Positions 42,741 to 54,600 of a DNA stretch of 64,000 nucleotides are shown here, one piece after another (the first letter of the stretch is position 1; each line of letters starts with the position of its first letter). Location of the stretch: assembly GCA_964036665.1 (NCBI GenBank), contig OZ038530.1, positions 9,636,501 through 9,700,500 on the forward strand, read 5' to 3'. This DNA comes from Gordius sp. MW1 (Eukaryota > Nematomorpha > Gordioida > Gordea > Gordiidae). The position numbers and the translations under genes are program-made. The notes beneath the pieces were generated by a model. It ran no database searches. It was given only the letters and a program-made list of their open reading frames with translations, and had not been told where the DNA came from.

Positions 42741-43131
42741 TTTGCCAAGGGGGAAACCCTAGCAATTATCCTACCCCCTATAGGCATTCTCGCCCCTTCC
42801 CACCTTTCTCGCCCATAAATTGCATAGCAAATATGCTACATTTATACGGAGAATAGATGAGTCGTCCTCCCTTCCCTTCTCCCCCTTTACCGGGGGTCTG
42901 GGGGCGGAGCCCCCAGGAGATGGGGGTTTGGGGGCAGAGCCCCCAGCAGGGAGTTTGGAGGCGAAGCCCCCAGTTACGCCCGAAGGGCGTATTATTATTA
43001 TAGGACGGTCGTGTCCCCCCCTCCTGCGTGGCTAAATAAATTAAAAAATCTAATTTTGTAATTTTTTGCACGTTAAACAAGGAGAAAAATGAAAATACTT
43101 TTAACAAAGTGCCAATAAATGTTGATATATC

Positions 43132-43794
43132 CATGGGCGTAGCTAGGTTTTGAATTAGGGGGGGGGGGGCAGATTAAAAATCCATGGGCGTAGCTAGGTT
43201 TTGAATTAGGGGGGGGGGCAGATTAAAAAAAAGGTCTTGACTACCCAACAATTTTCCTGGGAGCAAAAAAAAAGGTCTCGACTATCCAAAAATTTTCATG
43301 CAACCGTAATTTAAATTTTATTTTACCAAAACAGTTTTTTTTAAACAAATAGTAGTTTATTCTAATAATCACATGGGTAAAATACATTGGTGAATAAAAT
43401 ATTAAAAAGAAAACGCGTTAAAATCTAATTGGATGGCATTGATCCGTGTATGGAAATCGTGTTAGATTTGACGATTTCCATAGTGATCTTTTATTTTTGT
43501 GTAAATTCGCTAATAATCTGTATTAATTGGAGTTAAGTTCAAATAGGGGGGGGGGGCAGCCGCGCCCCCTGCCACCGCCTGCCTGGCTAATTAGGGGGTG
43601 GGGCAAAACATAATTTTTTTTTAATTTTTAAGGGTTTTTGTATTGAAATCCTCGGCTGCCCCCCCCCCCAAATTGCGAAACCAAATTTTTTTCAATGCAA
43701 AAACATTGAAAAATTTATGTTTTGCCCCCCTCTAATTGAACTTTTAAACGTTTTGCCCCCCCCCCCCCCCTAATCCAAAACCTGGCTACGCCCA
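43132..43794. mobile_element. GGGCGTAGCC-family element, 0.66 kb
   Basis: It begins CATGGGCGTAGCTAGG and ends CTGGCTACGCCCATG. The first 50 bases are repeated at 43,183, as if one copy inserted into another's end. Long G and C runs characterise both ends. Confidence 0.7.
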
Positions 43795-44115
43795 TGATTA
43801 TAGGTAAATTTGACTTAAAAAAATTTGCTTCAAAATTTAAATTCGAACATTATTGAGGTAAAATTTTGTGTTTTAACCACCCTTAAAGATATCAATTATT
43901 TGTTATTTTTCGTTAAATAACCTATATGCGTATCCGTATCCGCCTTTTGTTTATATTTTATCATAAAGGCCAGGCGCGATATTTTTTTTTGATTATAGGT
44001 AAATTTGACTTAAAAAAAATTTGCTTCATGAAAATTTACATTCGAACATTATTGAGGTAAAATTTTGTGTTTTTAACCACCCTTAAAAATATCAATTATT
44101 TGTTATTTTTCGTTT
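43795..44115. repeat. Direct duplication of about 120 bp near the Helitron 3' end
   Basis: TTATAGGTAAATTTGACTTA followed by about 100 matching bases occurs at about 43,800 and again at about 43,995. Confidence 0.85.
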
Positions 44116-45787
44116 AGTTGAGTTTTTAAATTTTTTTTTGGTAGTTTTTAATTTTCTTATTTAAATTTTTTAATTTTTTTTTTAAATATTTTTAATATGG
44201 CAAAACAACGTTTGCCGGGTCAGCTAGTAGCCTTATAAAACACAAATGTGTGAATAGCAAAAAGTGTAATTGCCATTGTATTCTTAACTGCAAGTCGATG
44301 TTGGTCGACGCTTTACAATTGCATAAATGACAGAAAGCCTTAAGAAAAACTTATCTTTATAAGAAAATTTTTAGCGACAGATTATCACCTATTTATTATT
44401 TTTCTGTGGACCAAGAATAAAAATGATTTTAATAAAATTGTTAAATAATAATTAATTTCTTCATCAGGGTTTAAGGAATATAAAAAATTTTAACTCTTCA
44501 TTGGTCTTACATTTTTATTTAGGCACGTTAGGTTATAGTAATTATGACCTTGAGGTTTAACTAGTTGTAATTTAAAATTACAAGTCATTAATACCAAAAA
44601 TTTTAAGATTTTATTTTCTTACTCTTTCAAGCTCTTAAAGTCTCAAAATTTAAATATAAGTTTAAATTTATTCAAATCTCACAACCTAGTGCCTTCAAAT
44701 TTATGATAATACAATTAATAAGCCTTGGATGGCCCGTAAAACTAATGAAATATCAAACTTGCCCTGGCGGCACACCATAAAAACCACCTGAGCCTAAAAA
44801 TAGCCGAGTTAAGAGATATCTGCATAGCTTAGGGTGAGCGGTATAAACACTGAATAGAGTATTGATACGAAATACCTTGAGACTGTCCTTGGGCCGAATT
44901 GTAATATTGGGGGGCAGGAGGAGGTTGATGCATCATGATAGGGATAGTTACGGTGAGTGGCGGAAAACCTCCAGGGACAGAGAGAGGCGTAACAAACATT
45001 GGGGTATTATTAGGGGCGGCTGAACTAGTATTATAAATACTACCACCCGCACCGTACTCGTTATAAAAACCCTGCAAAGCTGATGATTGTGGTGTCATGG
45101 CCTGGTTATAAGGGTGGACAGGCTGAAACGGATGGCTCGTGCCTGCCGACGCCATATTAAAAGTTGCACTTGTAGGGGGCTGGGCAATAGTGGGAGCTGA
45201 ACAAATTAATATAGGCGAACATATAGAGGTAGATTATGGATAAAATCATGGTCAAAATATTTTCTATAATATTAAACAATACGTAGCTAAGTTGAGACAA
45301 AATCTTATACAGAAGTTACTAGTTTGAAATTGTTAAATAGTAAAGATCCAAAAGTAACCATTACAAAAAGAGTAAAGCTATAATTTTAACATATATTTAT
45401 TTGTTCTTGCGGTCAAATAATTACTTCACATTAAATTGTCGTTTTTATGTTAAAATAACTTTTTACTAACAACCAAAACAGTGGATGAATAAACTTAAAG
45501 CAAAATTAGAACTATGTAATCAAGAATTTTCAATCCGTTTATATAAATTTCATTGTGTAAAATCGGTGGATTTGGATTGATAGCGTAGGTAGAGGGAAAT
45601 GGAACGCGATATTTCTGGCTATAAAAGCCCATCATCAGGGGGAAAAATACTTTAAATAAGCCGAGTTCTGACGAACCTTCACCGATAAAAACATATATTA
45701 ATTTGTTTAAAAAAATTTTCAACTTTTAAATAGATTGTTTTAATCTCTAAAATTACCGAAAGATGTTTGTCTAAAACGATTATTAAA

Positions 45788-46225
45788 AACTCGGGCCTTC
45801 GGCCCTCGTGGGAAGGGGGAGGGGGGAATGGGGGAACGGAAGAGAAGGGGGGGGGGGGGGGGGGGGAAGGGAAGGGGGAACTTTTTTATACTCCGTATAA
45901 AAGTAGCATATTTGCTATGCAATTTATGGGCGAGAAAGGTGGGAAGGGGCGAGAATGCCTAGGGGGGCAATCGTCAATCAGAATACATATTTATTAAATA
46001 AAAAAAAAGAATCTCCAAGTTTTAAATATTATTAATTAATGTCACACCGCCTAAAATTTAAAAATACCTATTTATTAAATATTAAAAAAAAAGAATGCAA
46101 AAGTTGTTACAAAAAACAAGTAAATATACAAATTATTTATTTATTTTATTGCAATTATATAATATACTATCATAAAGTAGAGGCATAGGCCCTTGTAGGG
46201 GAGGGCATAGGGTCATTATTAATGG
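45788..46225. mobile_element. Insertion fragment between the two exon 8 copies
   Basis: The upstream exon 8 copy's flank stops matching at 45,787, where ACTCGGGCCTTCGG and a long purine tract begin. The words GCATATTTGCTATGCAATTT are shared with 37,700 and the Helitron. It marks the right edge of the local exon 8 duplication. Confidence 0.5.
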
Positions 46226-46233
46226 TAACCTAA

Positions 46234-46451
46234 CAGGCGCGTAGCCAGGATTTTCTCAAGGGGGGGGGGAAATTTCAAAAATTTTAAACACTTTATCGAG
46301 AGTAGGAGCTAACTCCCGATGAATTGTCAATAAAGCCAATCCATTTAATCTATTCTTAGACATGGTATTTCTAATGTCAGTTTTTAGCCTCCTCAGCGTT
46401 GAGAAGCCATAAAATTTTTTTTTTAATCTTTGTCAATTATTTACGCCACTG
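46234..46451 (-). mobile_element. hAT derivative, second nearby copy
   Basis: The sequence is close to the 41,186 element, with a different perfect 8 bp duplication TAACCTAA (46,226-46,233 and 46,452-46,459). It is therefore an independent insertion rather than part of a larger duplication. Confidence 0.9.
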
Positions 46452-46697
46452 TAACCTAATATACCAATCTAAAAACCAAAAAAAATTTCGATTTATACTT
46501 TAACCAATGGTCATTTTTTTCATTGGGCAGGAGCCAGCGGACGGTCAAAAAGTCATATTATCAATGGTATTAACAAGAACAAAAATTAAATTAAAAAAAA
46601 ATATCCTCTCCGGGGATTGAACCTGCACCAAGTCAGAAAGTTGAAAGCCGGTGAACGTTGGAGGATTGGCGGGTATAGAATAATTATCAATGTTAAC

Positions 46698-47113
46698 TAG
46701 AGATGCACCGATACCAAGTATCGGCATGGTATCGGCGCCGATACCTTGCCAAAAGAATCGGCCCGATACTTTGCTAGTATCGGCAATTACCAAGCCGATA
46801 CCTTTTTCAATATGAAACTCAAAAAATAATATTAGTATCTCCTACCATTAAAAAATAGAGGACTTTTTAAATTTTTTAAAAATTGTTTCATTTGATTGGC
46901 TATAAATATTTCTTTACAATTGTTTTATCGTCAAAATTCTGATCTACCAAAATTTGGATGTGACTTAATTTATAATATTTAATTTGCATATATTTTTTAG
47001 TATAAAATTTTTTTTTATTATAAGTATCGGCATGGTATCGGTATCGGCAAAAAAATCTTAAGTATCGGCTGGTATCGGTATCGGCATAAAATAGTGGTAT
47101 CGGTGCATCTCTA
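46698..47113. mobile_element. hAT MITE with GATACC repeats, 416 bp
   Basis: Inverted termini TAGAGATGCACCGATACCA and TGGTATCGGTGCATCTCTA are flanked by perfect ATGTTAAC (46,690-46,697 and 47,114-47,121). Subterminal GGTATCGG words are repeated many times at both ends, as expected for transposase-binding arrays. Confidence 0.92.
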
Positions 47114-49441
47114 ATGTTAACCTAATATACCAATTCAAGAGCGAAAAAAAAATTAAAATTTTGAATCACAATTTGGCAAATGGTCATTTTTTCATTAATC
47201 GGTTCGGTAGCCAGCGGACGGTCAAAAAGTCATATTATCAATGGTATTAACAAGAACAAATATTAATTTAATTTAAAAAAAAATTTTTGTCCTCTCCTGG
47301 GATTGAACTCGAACCTGCAAGTCAGAAAGCCGGTGAAAATAACATGGTGGACAACGGACGGACAACAAAAAACGTGCCCATAATTGTATTCAAATCTCAC
47401 AACCTAGTGCCTTCAAATTTATGATAATATAAAATAAGACTTAAATAGCCCGTAAAACTAATGAAATATCAAATTTGCCCTGGCGGCACACCATGAAAAC
47501 CCCTTGAGCCTAAAAATAAGCCGAGTTAAGAGATATCTGCATAGCTTAAGGAGAGCGGTATAAACACTCAATAGAGTATTGATACGAAATACCTTGAGAC
47601 TGTCCTTGGGCCGAGTTGTAATATTGGGGGGCAGGAGTAGGTTGATGCATCATCAAAGGGATAGTTAGGGTGAGTGGCGGAAAACCTCGAGGGACAGAGA
47701 GAGTAACAAACATGGGGTTATTATTAGGGGCGGCTGAACTAGTATTATAAATACTACCACCCGCACCGTACCCGTTATAAAAACCCTGCAAAGCTAATGA
47801 TTGTGGTGTCATGGCTTGGTTATAAAGGTGGGCAGGCTGAAACGGATGGCTCGTGCCTGCCGACGCCATATTAAAAGTTGCACTTGTAGGGGGCTGGGCA
47901 ATAGTTGGAGCTGAACAAATTAATATAGGCGAACATAAAGAGGTAGATTATGGATAAAATCATGGAATATGATTTCTATAATATTAAACAATACGTATCT
48001 AAGTTGAGACAAAATTTTATACAGAAGTTACTAGTTTGAAATTGTTAAATAATAAAGATCCAAAAGTAACCATTACAAAAAGAGTAAAGCTATAATTTTA
48101 ACATATATTTATTTGTTCTTGCGTTCAAATAATTACTTCACATTAAATTGTCGTTTTTATGTTAAAATAACTTTTTACTAACAACCAAGACTGGATGAAT
48201 AAACTTAAAGCAAAATTAGGACTCTTTAAATAAACCGAATTTTGGAAACCTTCACCAATAAAAACATATATTAATTTGTTTAAATAGATTTTTAACTTTT
48301 AAATAGATTGTTTTAATCTCTAAAATTACCGAAAGATGTTTGTCCAAATCGATTATTAAAATATTTCGATCGACGCGTGCATTAAACAACACAAAAATAT
48401 TCTTCATTACTTTCTTTTTCCTTACCTTTCGCTTTTTCTTTACTTTTTTTCTTTTTCTTCTGTTTATATTGTTGAGGCGGTTGAGCTAAGGGCTGCGTCG
48501 TGTCTCTAACGCTACTGCTTCTACTGCTAGAGGACACATCCAAATTTACAAGCTCACTTAACACGCTAGCAAACGTCATATTTTCCGCAGATGAAAAAGG
48601 TGGAACATTGCCAGAGCGGACGGGTACAGAAATGCTCGGAATTTCGTTATTTGCTGTCGCTGGGGTGGAGGGGGCAGCTAGTATTATTTCGCTGTTCGCA
48701 CTGAAATCCGCGTTTTCAAACACCTAATTAGCGTGGGCAAAAAGGGTTAAACAATTTTGATCAGATATACTCTAATTAAGACACATTGTGTCTTCTAAAT
48801 GGCCTGAAAAGGTTAAAATATTCATACGAGGGATAAAAATTACAACTTTGATGTCACTTTTTTGGCTTAGCTTATTGTTATGCAATAATGGTATAATAAT
48901 GAAAGTAAAATTAAAGTTAAGTTAAACTCAATGCTGGACCTTAATATTTCCACCACTAGCTAGTAGAAATTGTAAAAAAATCATAGATTTAGCCTAGAGA
49001 TATATAAAGGGGGAAGGTGCTTTATTATAAGAAAGATTTAATAAAATTAATTTTACCAAAAAGCATTGACCCTGGGATTCCATTAGCCTAGGCATTTAAT
49101 TTTATAGTACATTTCCTTGGTCTTTCATACATATAAATAAACGATTTTGGTTATACAAATAATTTGTGTTGAAAATAAGCGTTTTAACATAAACACATGT
49201 GCTAAAAACTTCTAGAACATCTGTAGCTATATATTTTGTTAAACACCCATAGTAATGATAATAACTTTAATCCATCTCGAAAAAAAATTATATAATAAAG
49301 TAACTAAGTAGTGAAAATAACAAAAATTTATTTAAGTATCGTAGTGACGTAGGAAAGGGCAATTGCCCCATAAATAAAACTAGAATTTCTTAAATATTAT
49401 TTAATAAAGAAGGCTAAAATAAAAAAAATCATCCTTTTACC

Positions 49442-51345
49442 TGGGACATTCCATGTCAAATCGCCACGTTTTCGGCCGACCCCCTCAGAATTTTATAAAA
49501 TTTGGTGGAAATGTTAAAACTAGTAAAATTATTAATTTCCGAAAATTTTAGCTCATTTGGGCCACTACTTTTCGAGTTGTGTGCTCTCAAAGGTCGAAAA
49601 TCGGCCATTCAAAAAATCGGGTTGTGACGCTATATTCAATAAAATTCATAAATTATTGGCCCCCAAATCATAGAATCTTGTTGTAGTAATAGGTAAGACC
49701 TATCTCCATAGGGAAAAAATCCAAAAAAATTTTTTTGTCGATTGGTCATCTCATAATGGCCGAAATGGCCAATATGGCATAACTACTGTTGAACCCTCTC
49801 AAACCGTTTCAAATTTGAGACAAATGTTTTATACTACCTATTAATCAAATTAAATAAAAGAGAAAGTTGGGCGGCCATCTTGAAGTGGTCATAAATTGCT
49901 AGAAACGGTATTTTATTTATTTGGCGCCAAAATGACCCTCCAAAATTGGTTTTTTTACTCATTTAGCCATCTTATAATATTATTATATCTATTATACAAA
50001 TATTTTTGCTATAAATTAACACCCCAACCCCCCCCCCCCCATATTTCCTATAAATTACAATCAAAATAGGGAGTGGTTTTTCTTCGAATTTTGAAATAGA
50101 AACAGCTTTGAAAAATCACCTTAAATAATAATTTATTTCAAATTATATATTCATTGTTTGTTATTCGATATGTAAAAGTATTAAAAAAAAGTATGACGGA
50201 GGGCATGTCTTCAAGCGCATATAAAAAATTAATTTAACATATCTGAAGTATATTTTAGGTAAGGCAATATGTTTTAGTGTCGCATCAAGCATTTCGTTTT
50301 AAATAAGGTATAAGTTCTCCGGTTGAGGTTAAAGGTGATACAATTTTTAATATATCCAATTTCTTTAGATATTTTGTGAAATTTATCTAAGCGAAAGGGT
50401 TCGCATGGGTTAAGCAAACAAACTATTATTTTTTCATCGTCATAATTTTTATTATAAATTAGATTCAAAATTTCGAACGTCTAGGGGATAATTAGTTGAT
50501 AGTAAAATTAAACGATAAAGTAATTTTATTAAAAGAATTCGACATCATTTAAAATTCGCGCTAGAGGTCATACAAATTAATTCATACGCGCCAAAAAAGA
50601 AATCAATCTGTGTTGATAAGGCAATTTTAAAGCCTATATTCAATAATCCTGACGATTTTATTATCTATTTCACGAGCCTGTTTCCAAATTACAATAAAAT
50701 AATTTGTGGGAAAAAATTACTCGCTATTTTGATTTAAGATTAAAGGGGGGGGGGGTTGGGGTGTTAATTTATAGCAAAAATATTTGTATAATAGATATAA
50801 TAATATTATAAGATGGCTAAATGAGTAAAAAAACCAATTTTGGAGGGTCATTTTGGCGCCAAATAAATAAAATACCGTTTCTAGCAATTTATGACCACTT
50901 CAAGATGGCCGCCCAACTTTCTCTTTTATTTAATTTGATTAATAGGTAGTATAAAACATTTGTCTCAAATTTGAAACGGTTTGAGAGGGTTCAACAGTAG
51001 TTATGCCATATTGGCCATTTCGGCCATTATGAGATGACCAATCGACAAAAAAAAGTTTTTTGATTTTTTTTCCTATGGAAATAGGACTTACCTATTACTA
51101 CAACAAGATTCTATGATTTGGGGGCCAATAACTTATGAATTTTATTGAATATAGCGTCAAAACCCGATTTTTTAAATGACCGATTTTCGACCTTTGAGCG
51201 CCCATAACTCGAAAAGTAGTGGCCCAAATGAGCTAAAATTTTCGAAAATTAATAATTTTACTAGTTTTAACATTTCCACCAAATTTTATAAAATTCTGAG
51301 GGGGTCGGCCGAAAAACGCCTTTTTATGATCGATGGAATTTCCCA
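49442..51345. mobile_element. 1.9 kb foldback element with about 600 bp arms
   Basis: 49,442-50,045 and 50,745-51,345 are long inverted copies, e.g. TGGTGGAAATGTTAAAACTA against its complement. Outer ends read TGGGACATTCCATG and, on the other strand, TGGGAAATTCCATC. Unit 1 near 26,035 has the empty site (TTTTTACCCCTCTTTAG), suggesting a very short duplication, perhaps CC. The unique centre has only a short unrecognised frame (50,274-50,468). Confidence 0.88.
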
Positions 51346-51658
51346 CCTATCTTTAAAACATTATCCCTCTTCTAATTTGAACCCTGGCTACTCCGATGAA
51401 CTAAGTGTAATTTAAAGTACATGAAAAAAATTCTGCCTTTCTGAATCATTAAATTTTTTTATTAATAATAAAGAATAATGGGCTTAAAAATCGGCAAATT
51501 ATGACTTTAAGCGAATTTAAGTTTGAACAAAAACGATAGCCATATATTTTAACTTTAAAAATAACTAGACTGTTTAGAACTCTTTATTCTTACATTTATT
51601 AATGCGTAATAATTACATTCAATGCATATATAAATACATAATATTGATTAAGATGCAT

Positions 51659-54600
51659 TCATAATTCATTTTTTGAAACTAAATAAACGAGTTCCTCGGG
51701 CGTCGGTATAAAAATGATTGGTCTATTGCTTCCAAAGAATTTAGTGACGGGCACGTTCCGTAAATTGTAAGGGTACAGGTCGGTTCTATTACCGACGGTG
51801 GAGCCACACTTTCGCCTCGGGCAACATTTAAACTAAAAATAAACTTTAAAATAAATGATAATTTTAATATTAAAATTTCTTATATTTTTAATCAACATTT
51901 TCAGATTAATAAATATAATTTTCTCATACAAATTTGAAAGACAACTTTTTAATAAATTCATCCCTAATAATCATCGTAAAACTCTTTGCCACAATGATGT
52001 CTTATTGCTTTGGGGAAAAAATTTAAAGACTTGAGATTACAAAATTACATTTTGTAAAGTTCACCATTAGACAAAAATAAAGAGGCTCAAATTTTTAGGT
52101 TTCCTATAAAATTTATATATTTATTAACTAACCAATTGGTGCATGGTGTGTCCGCTGTCTGGTGTAACGCGTTCGAGAAATTCCAGAACGTAGTAAGTAA
52201 ATCGGTCAATTACATAAACTCCGATGGACGAATCTATATGATGCTAAACGTGCAATATAATTATAAACAAAAGGTAAAATATCCATTTATCAAACACTGT
52301 CTATCTTTTGAATTGATAATAATCATAGAAAATTTATAAACTTCTGAAACATGTGTGTACTAGAAAATTTTTAACATTTTTTTGTAAAATATGTTGATAT
52401 TAAGGGAGAGGGGGGTAAAGTACCGATAAAGAATCTTCGCCCACCAAGCTACTAGCTAGTCCAAGCAGATTTGGAGAAGCGAAATGTTTAAACATGGAAG
52501 TTGCTTGGCACGTGTCGATCATGAAAAAGAGCTCGTTGTATCTAAATAAAACATCTTTTAATTTACCCTTAATTTTAATATATGTATTAGCTATGAGTAA
52601 TCACAACATTTTTAGGCTGTAATAACCCTTTTTAACATTTGATTTTAATAAAATGAGCTCTCTGTTGATTATAAAATTAGGATTCGATGAACATCACGAT
52701 AATTTAGCATTATTTTATTAAGTAATGATTAAATATAAAAATTATCGTCTGCGCTTTGTTTATGCATAAACGCTTCAAACAATTCATTCCAATTGGGACT
52801 GTAATCAACAAAAAAAAAACTACCTTTTATTTTGCCACATTTCAGCAAAAGCTTTTCCCAATTCCACATTAGTAATTTCTTCAGAATCTTGAAACTTTAG
52901 AAATCCATCTCCTCCATGGCCTTTGATATTCAATAAACATTTAAAAAGGTTAAAAACATTTTTTTAATTAAAACCAATATACATTTAGCTTTGTATTAAT
53001 TTTGTTTTGAAAACTTAATTTCCAAAATCGAAGTTAATATCAAAAAAGGCTTAAAGAATTAACAAACACAGAAGAAAGTAATCAAAGGTAAGAAGCTACC
53101 ATTCTAAATTGAATATTTTAATTTTATTATTATAAGATTTGGATAAAAATTTTATTCATTGCTAAACCAAGATCCTAGGTATGACAATGAAATAAAATGA
53201 TACAATTTTTGTTGTATTCTTTCATTGCCTATACAACTAGTAAATTTTAAAAATTTAACCTGTCATGTAGATCAAAAGGTTACTGCCCTCATCAGTAAGG
53301 AGTTTTTTAGAATCTGGAGTACCAGGTAAATGTCGGTTCATGAATATTCTTAATAAGTTTTCTACCGTCACCTTATAAATTAGATTTAAATTTATAATTT
53401 GATCAAATAAGTCAACTTCAGTTTAACCCATTAAGACCGGACCATAGAAATCCTCGACAGATTTTCATAAAATTTGGAATTCCTAGGTGATTTTGCACCA
53501 ATAAAAAAAATTTAAACAAAAAAATGAAAAAAAACTTGTTTACTGCCATTTTTAAGGTGTCGTATATATCATACGGTAGGACATGCTGTCTTTATGGCTG
53601 TATAAAACGAACTTTTAACCCTATAACTACTCTACTTTCTGTAAAAGCATAGCTGGAGATAAATTGTTTTAAAGTTTATTTCAACATTTATAAAAAATAA
53701 TCACAGAAAATATGAAATAATATTGTAAAAGTTATAAAGTATGATATTGAATAAAACAATTTATGTGAAGTCCCACGTTGCATTTTGTGCATATAAATTT
53801 CACAGACTTGTGACAAACCCCACACCTCCTTTGTGTTGGGTTCTTAGCAGGCCAATGTTCAAGCTTATCGAACCGAACCTCGGTATAAACATTGCTGATC
53901 CGCTTTGGATATACCGTCCTCAGTCGGGGAATCATTGGAGTTGATAGTAATGGGATTGTAATCTTTCGCACAAAATTTAACAAAGAAATCCCTTTATGAA
54001 CTTCACGAAATAAAATCCAAAAATTTACTACGGCAGCATTTAGGCAAAACCGCACTATGGGCCAATACCATTTTTTAGATCGTATGCCCACCCGATAAGA
54101 GCCCCGAAATTGGTCGAAGAGGTCAACACCCCCCATTCCCTTATTGTACTCGCTAATAATGGTGGGTTGAGGTACTGTAATTCGACTCTTGGCCGACCTG
54201 CTTTATCTATTGCATTTTGTTATTGTGCTAGCCAGGACGTCTGTCCGGTTAGTTGCCAGTGTGACCTGGCTGTTATCGTTCAATCTGAACAATTGAATTT
54301 TAGAATTTTTTTCCTGTAGGACTCGCCAAGATCCTCTTGGCTCCTTTTTTAAATCTTCAAGGGGTGCATTTTTGATTCTATCACTTCGTATCGTACCTGT
54401 AAGTCTAATTGATTGCTTAGCCAAATCTTGCAATAAAGGTAGAGAATTGAAGAAGTTATCAATGTATACATGACTTTGTGGAGGGACATACCCTGTGACC
54501 AGCTTTTTGACAATCGCAGAACCGAGGGGTACTCCGACTTCTCGTTCTTCGCGCCCTTCGTATAACTTAAAGCGACAGCAATATCCATTGGGTTTGTTCA

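Larger units (their letters stand above)
39019..44227 (+). mobile_element. Non-autonomous Helitron, 5.2 kb
   Basis: It starts TCTTATATATAAAAATGAAA, a form common to animal Helitron 5' ends, and ends GGGTCAGCTAG. A hairpin (GGCAAA-ACAACG-TTTGCC) sits 11 bases before the end. It lies exactly between A (39,018) and T (44,228). Unit 2 near 59,140 shows the uninterrupted site (CTACTATATAGCC). No Rep/helicase is present. The body carries a minisatellite, a hAT element and GGGCGTAGCC-family elements. Confidence 0.92.
38603..48723 (-). pseudogene. Orphan GRASP tail exons (unit 1)
   Basis: Four exons match GRASP exons 7-9: 48,411-48,723 (exon 7, 313 nt against 265), 47,593-47,910 and 44,876-45,196 (two copies of exon 8, 318 and 321 nt against 315) and 38,603-38,874 (exon 9, 272 nt against 269, ending TPHTQYNN and stop). 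Every length difference is a multiple of three, every frame is open, and acceptors and donors keep AG and GT with matching phases. Exons 1-6, which encode the PDZ domains, are absent, so a stand-alone copy would lack its core. Exon 7 here has a Lys-rich stretch (YKQKKKKKSKEKAKGKEK) missing from unit 2. It could be a young pseudogene or an alternative 3' end of the intact GRASP gene. Confidence 0.85.

Noticed and set aside
44829-45155. Independent single-exon genes starting [12 protein letters not shown] (also 47,546-47,869 and 59,782-60,168)
   Set aside because: The Met is internal to GRASP exon 8; acceptor and donor phases place these as exons, and the frame past the donor is intron read-through.
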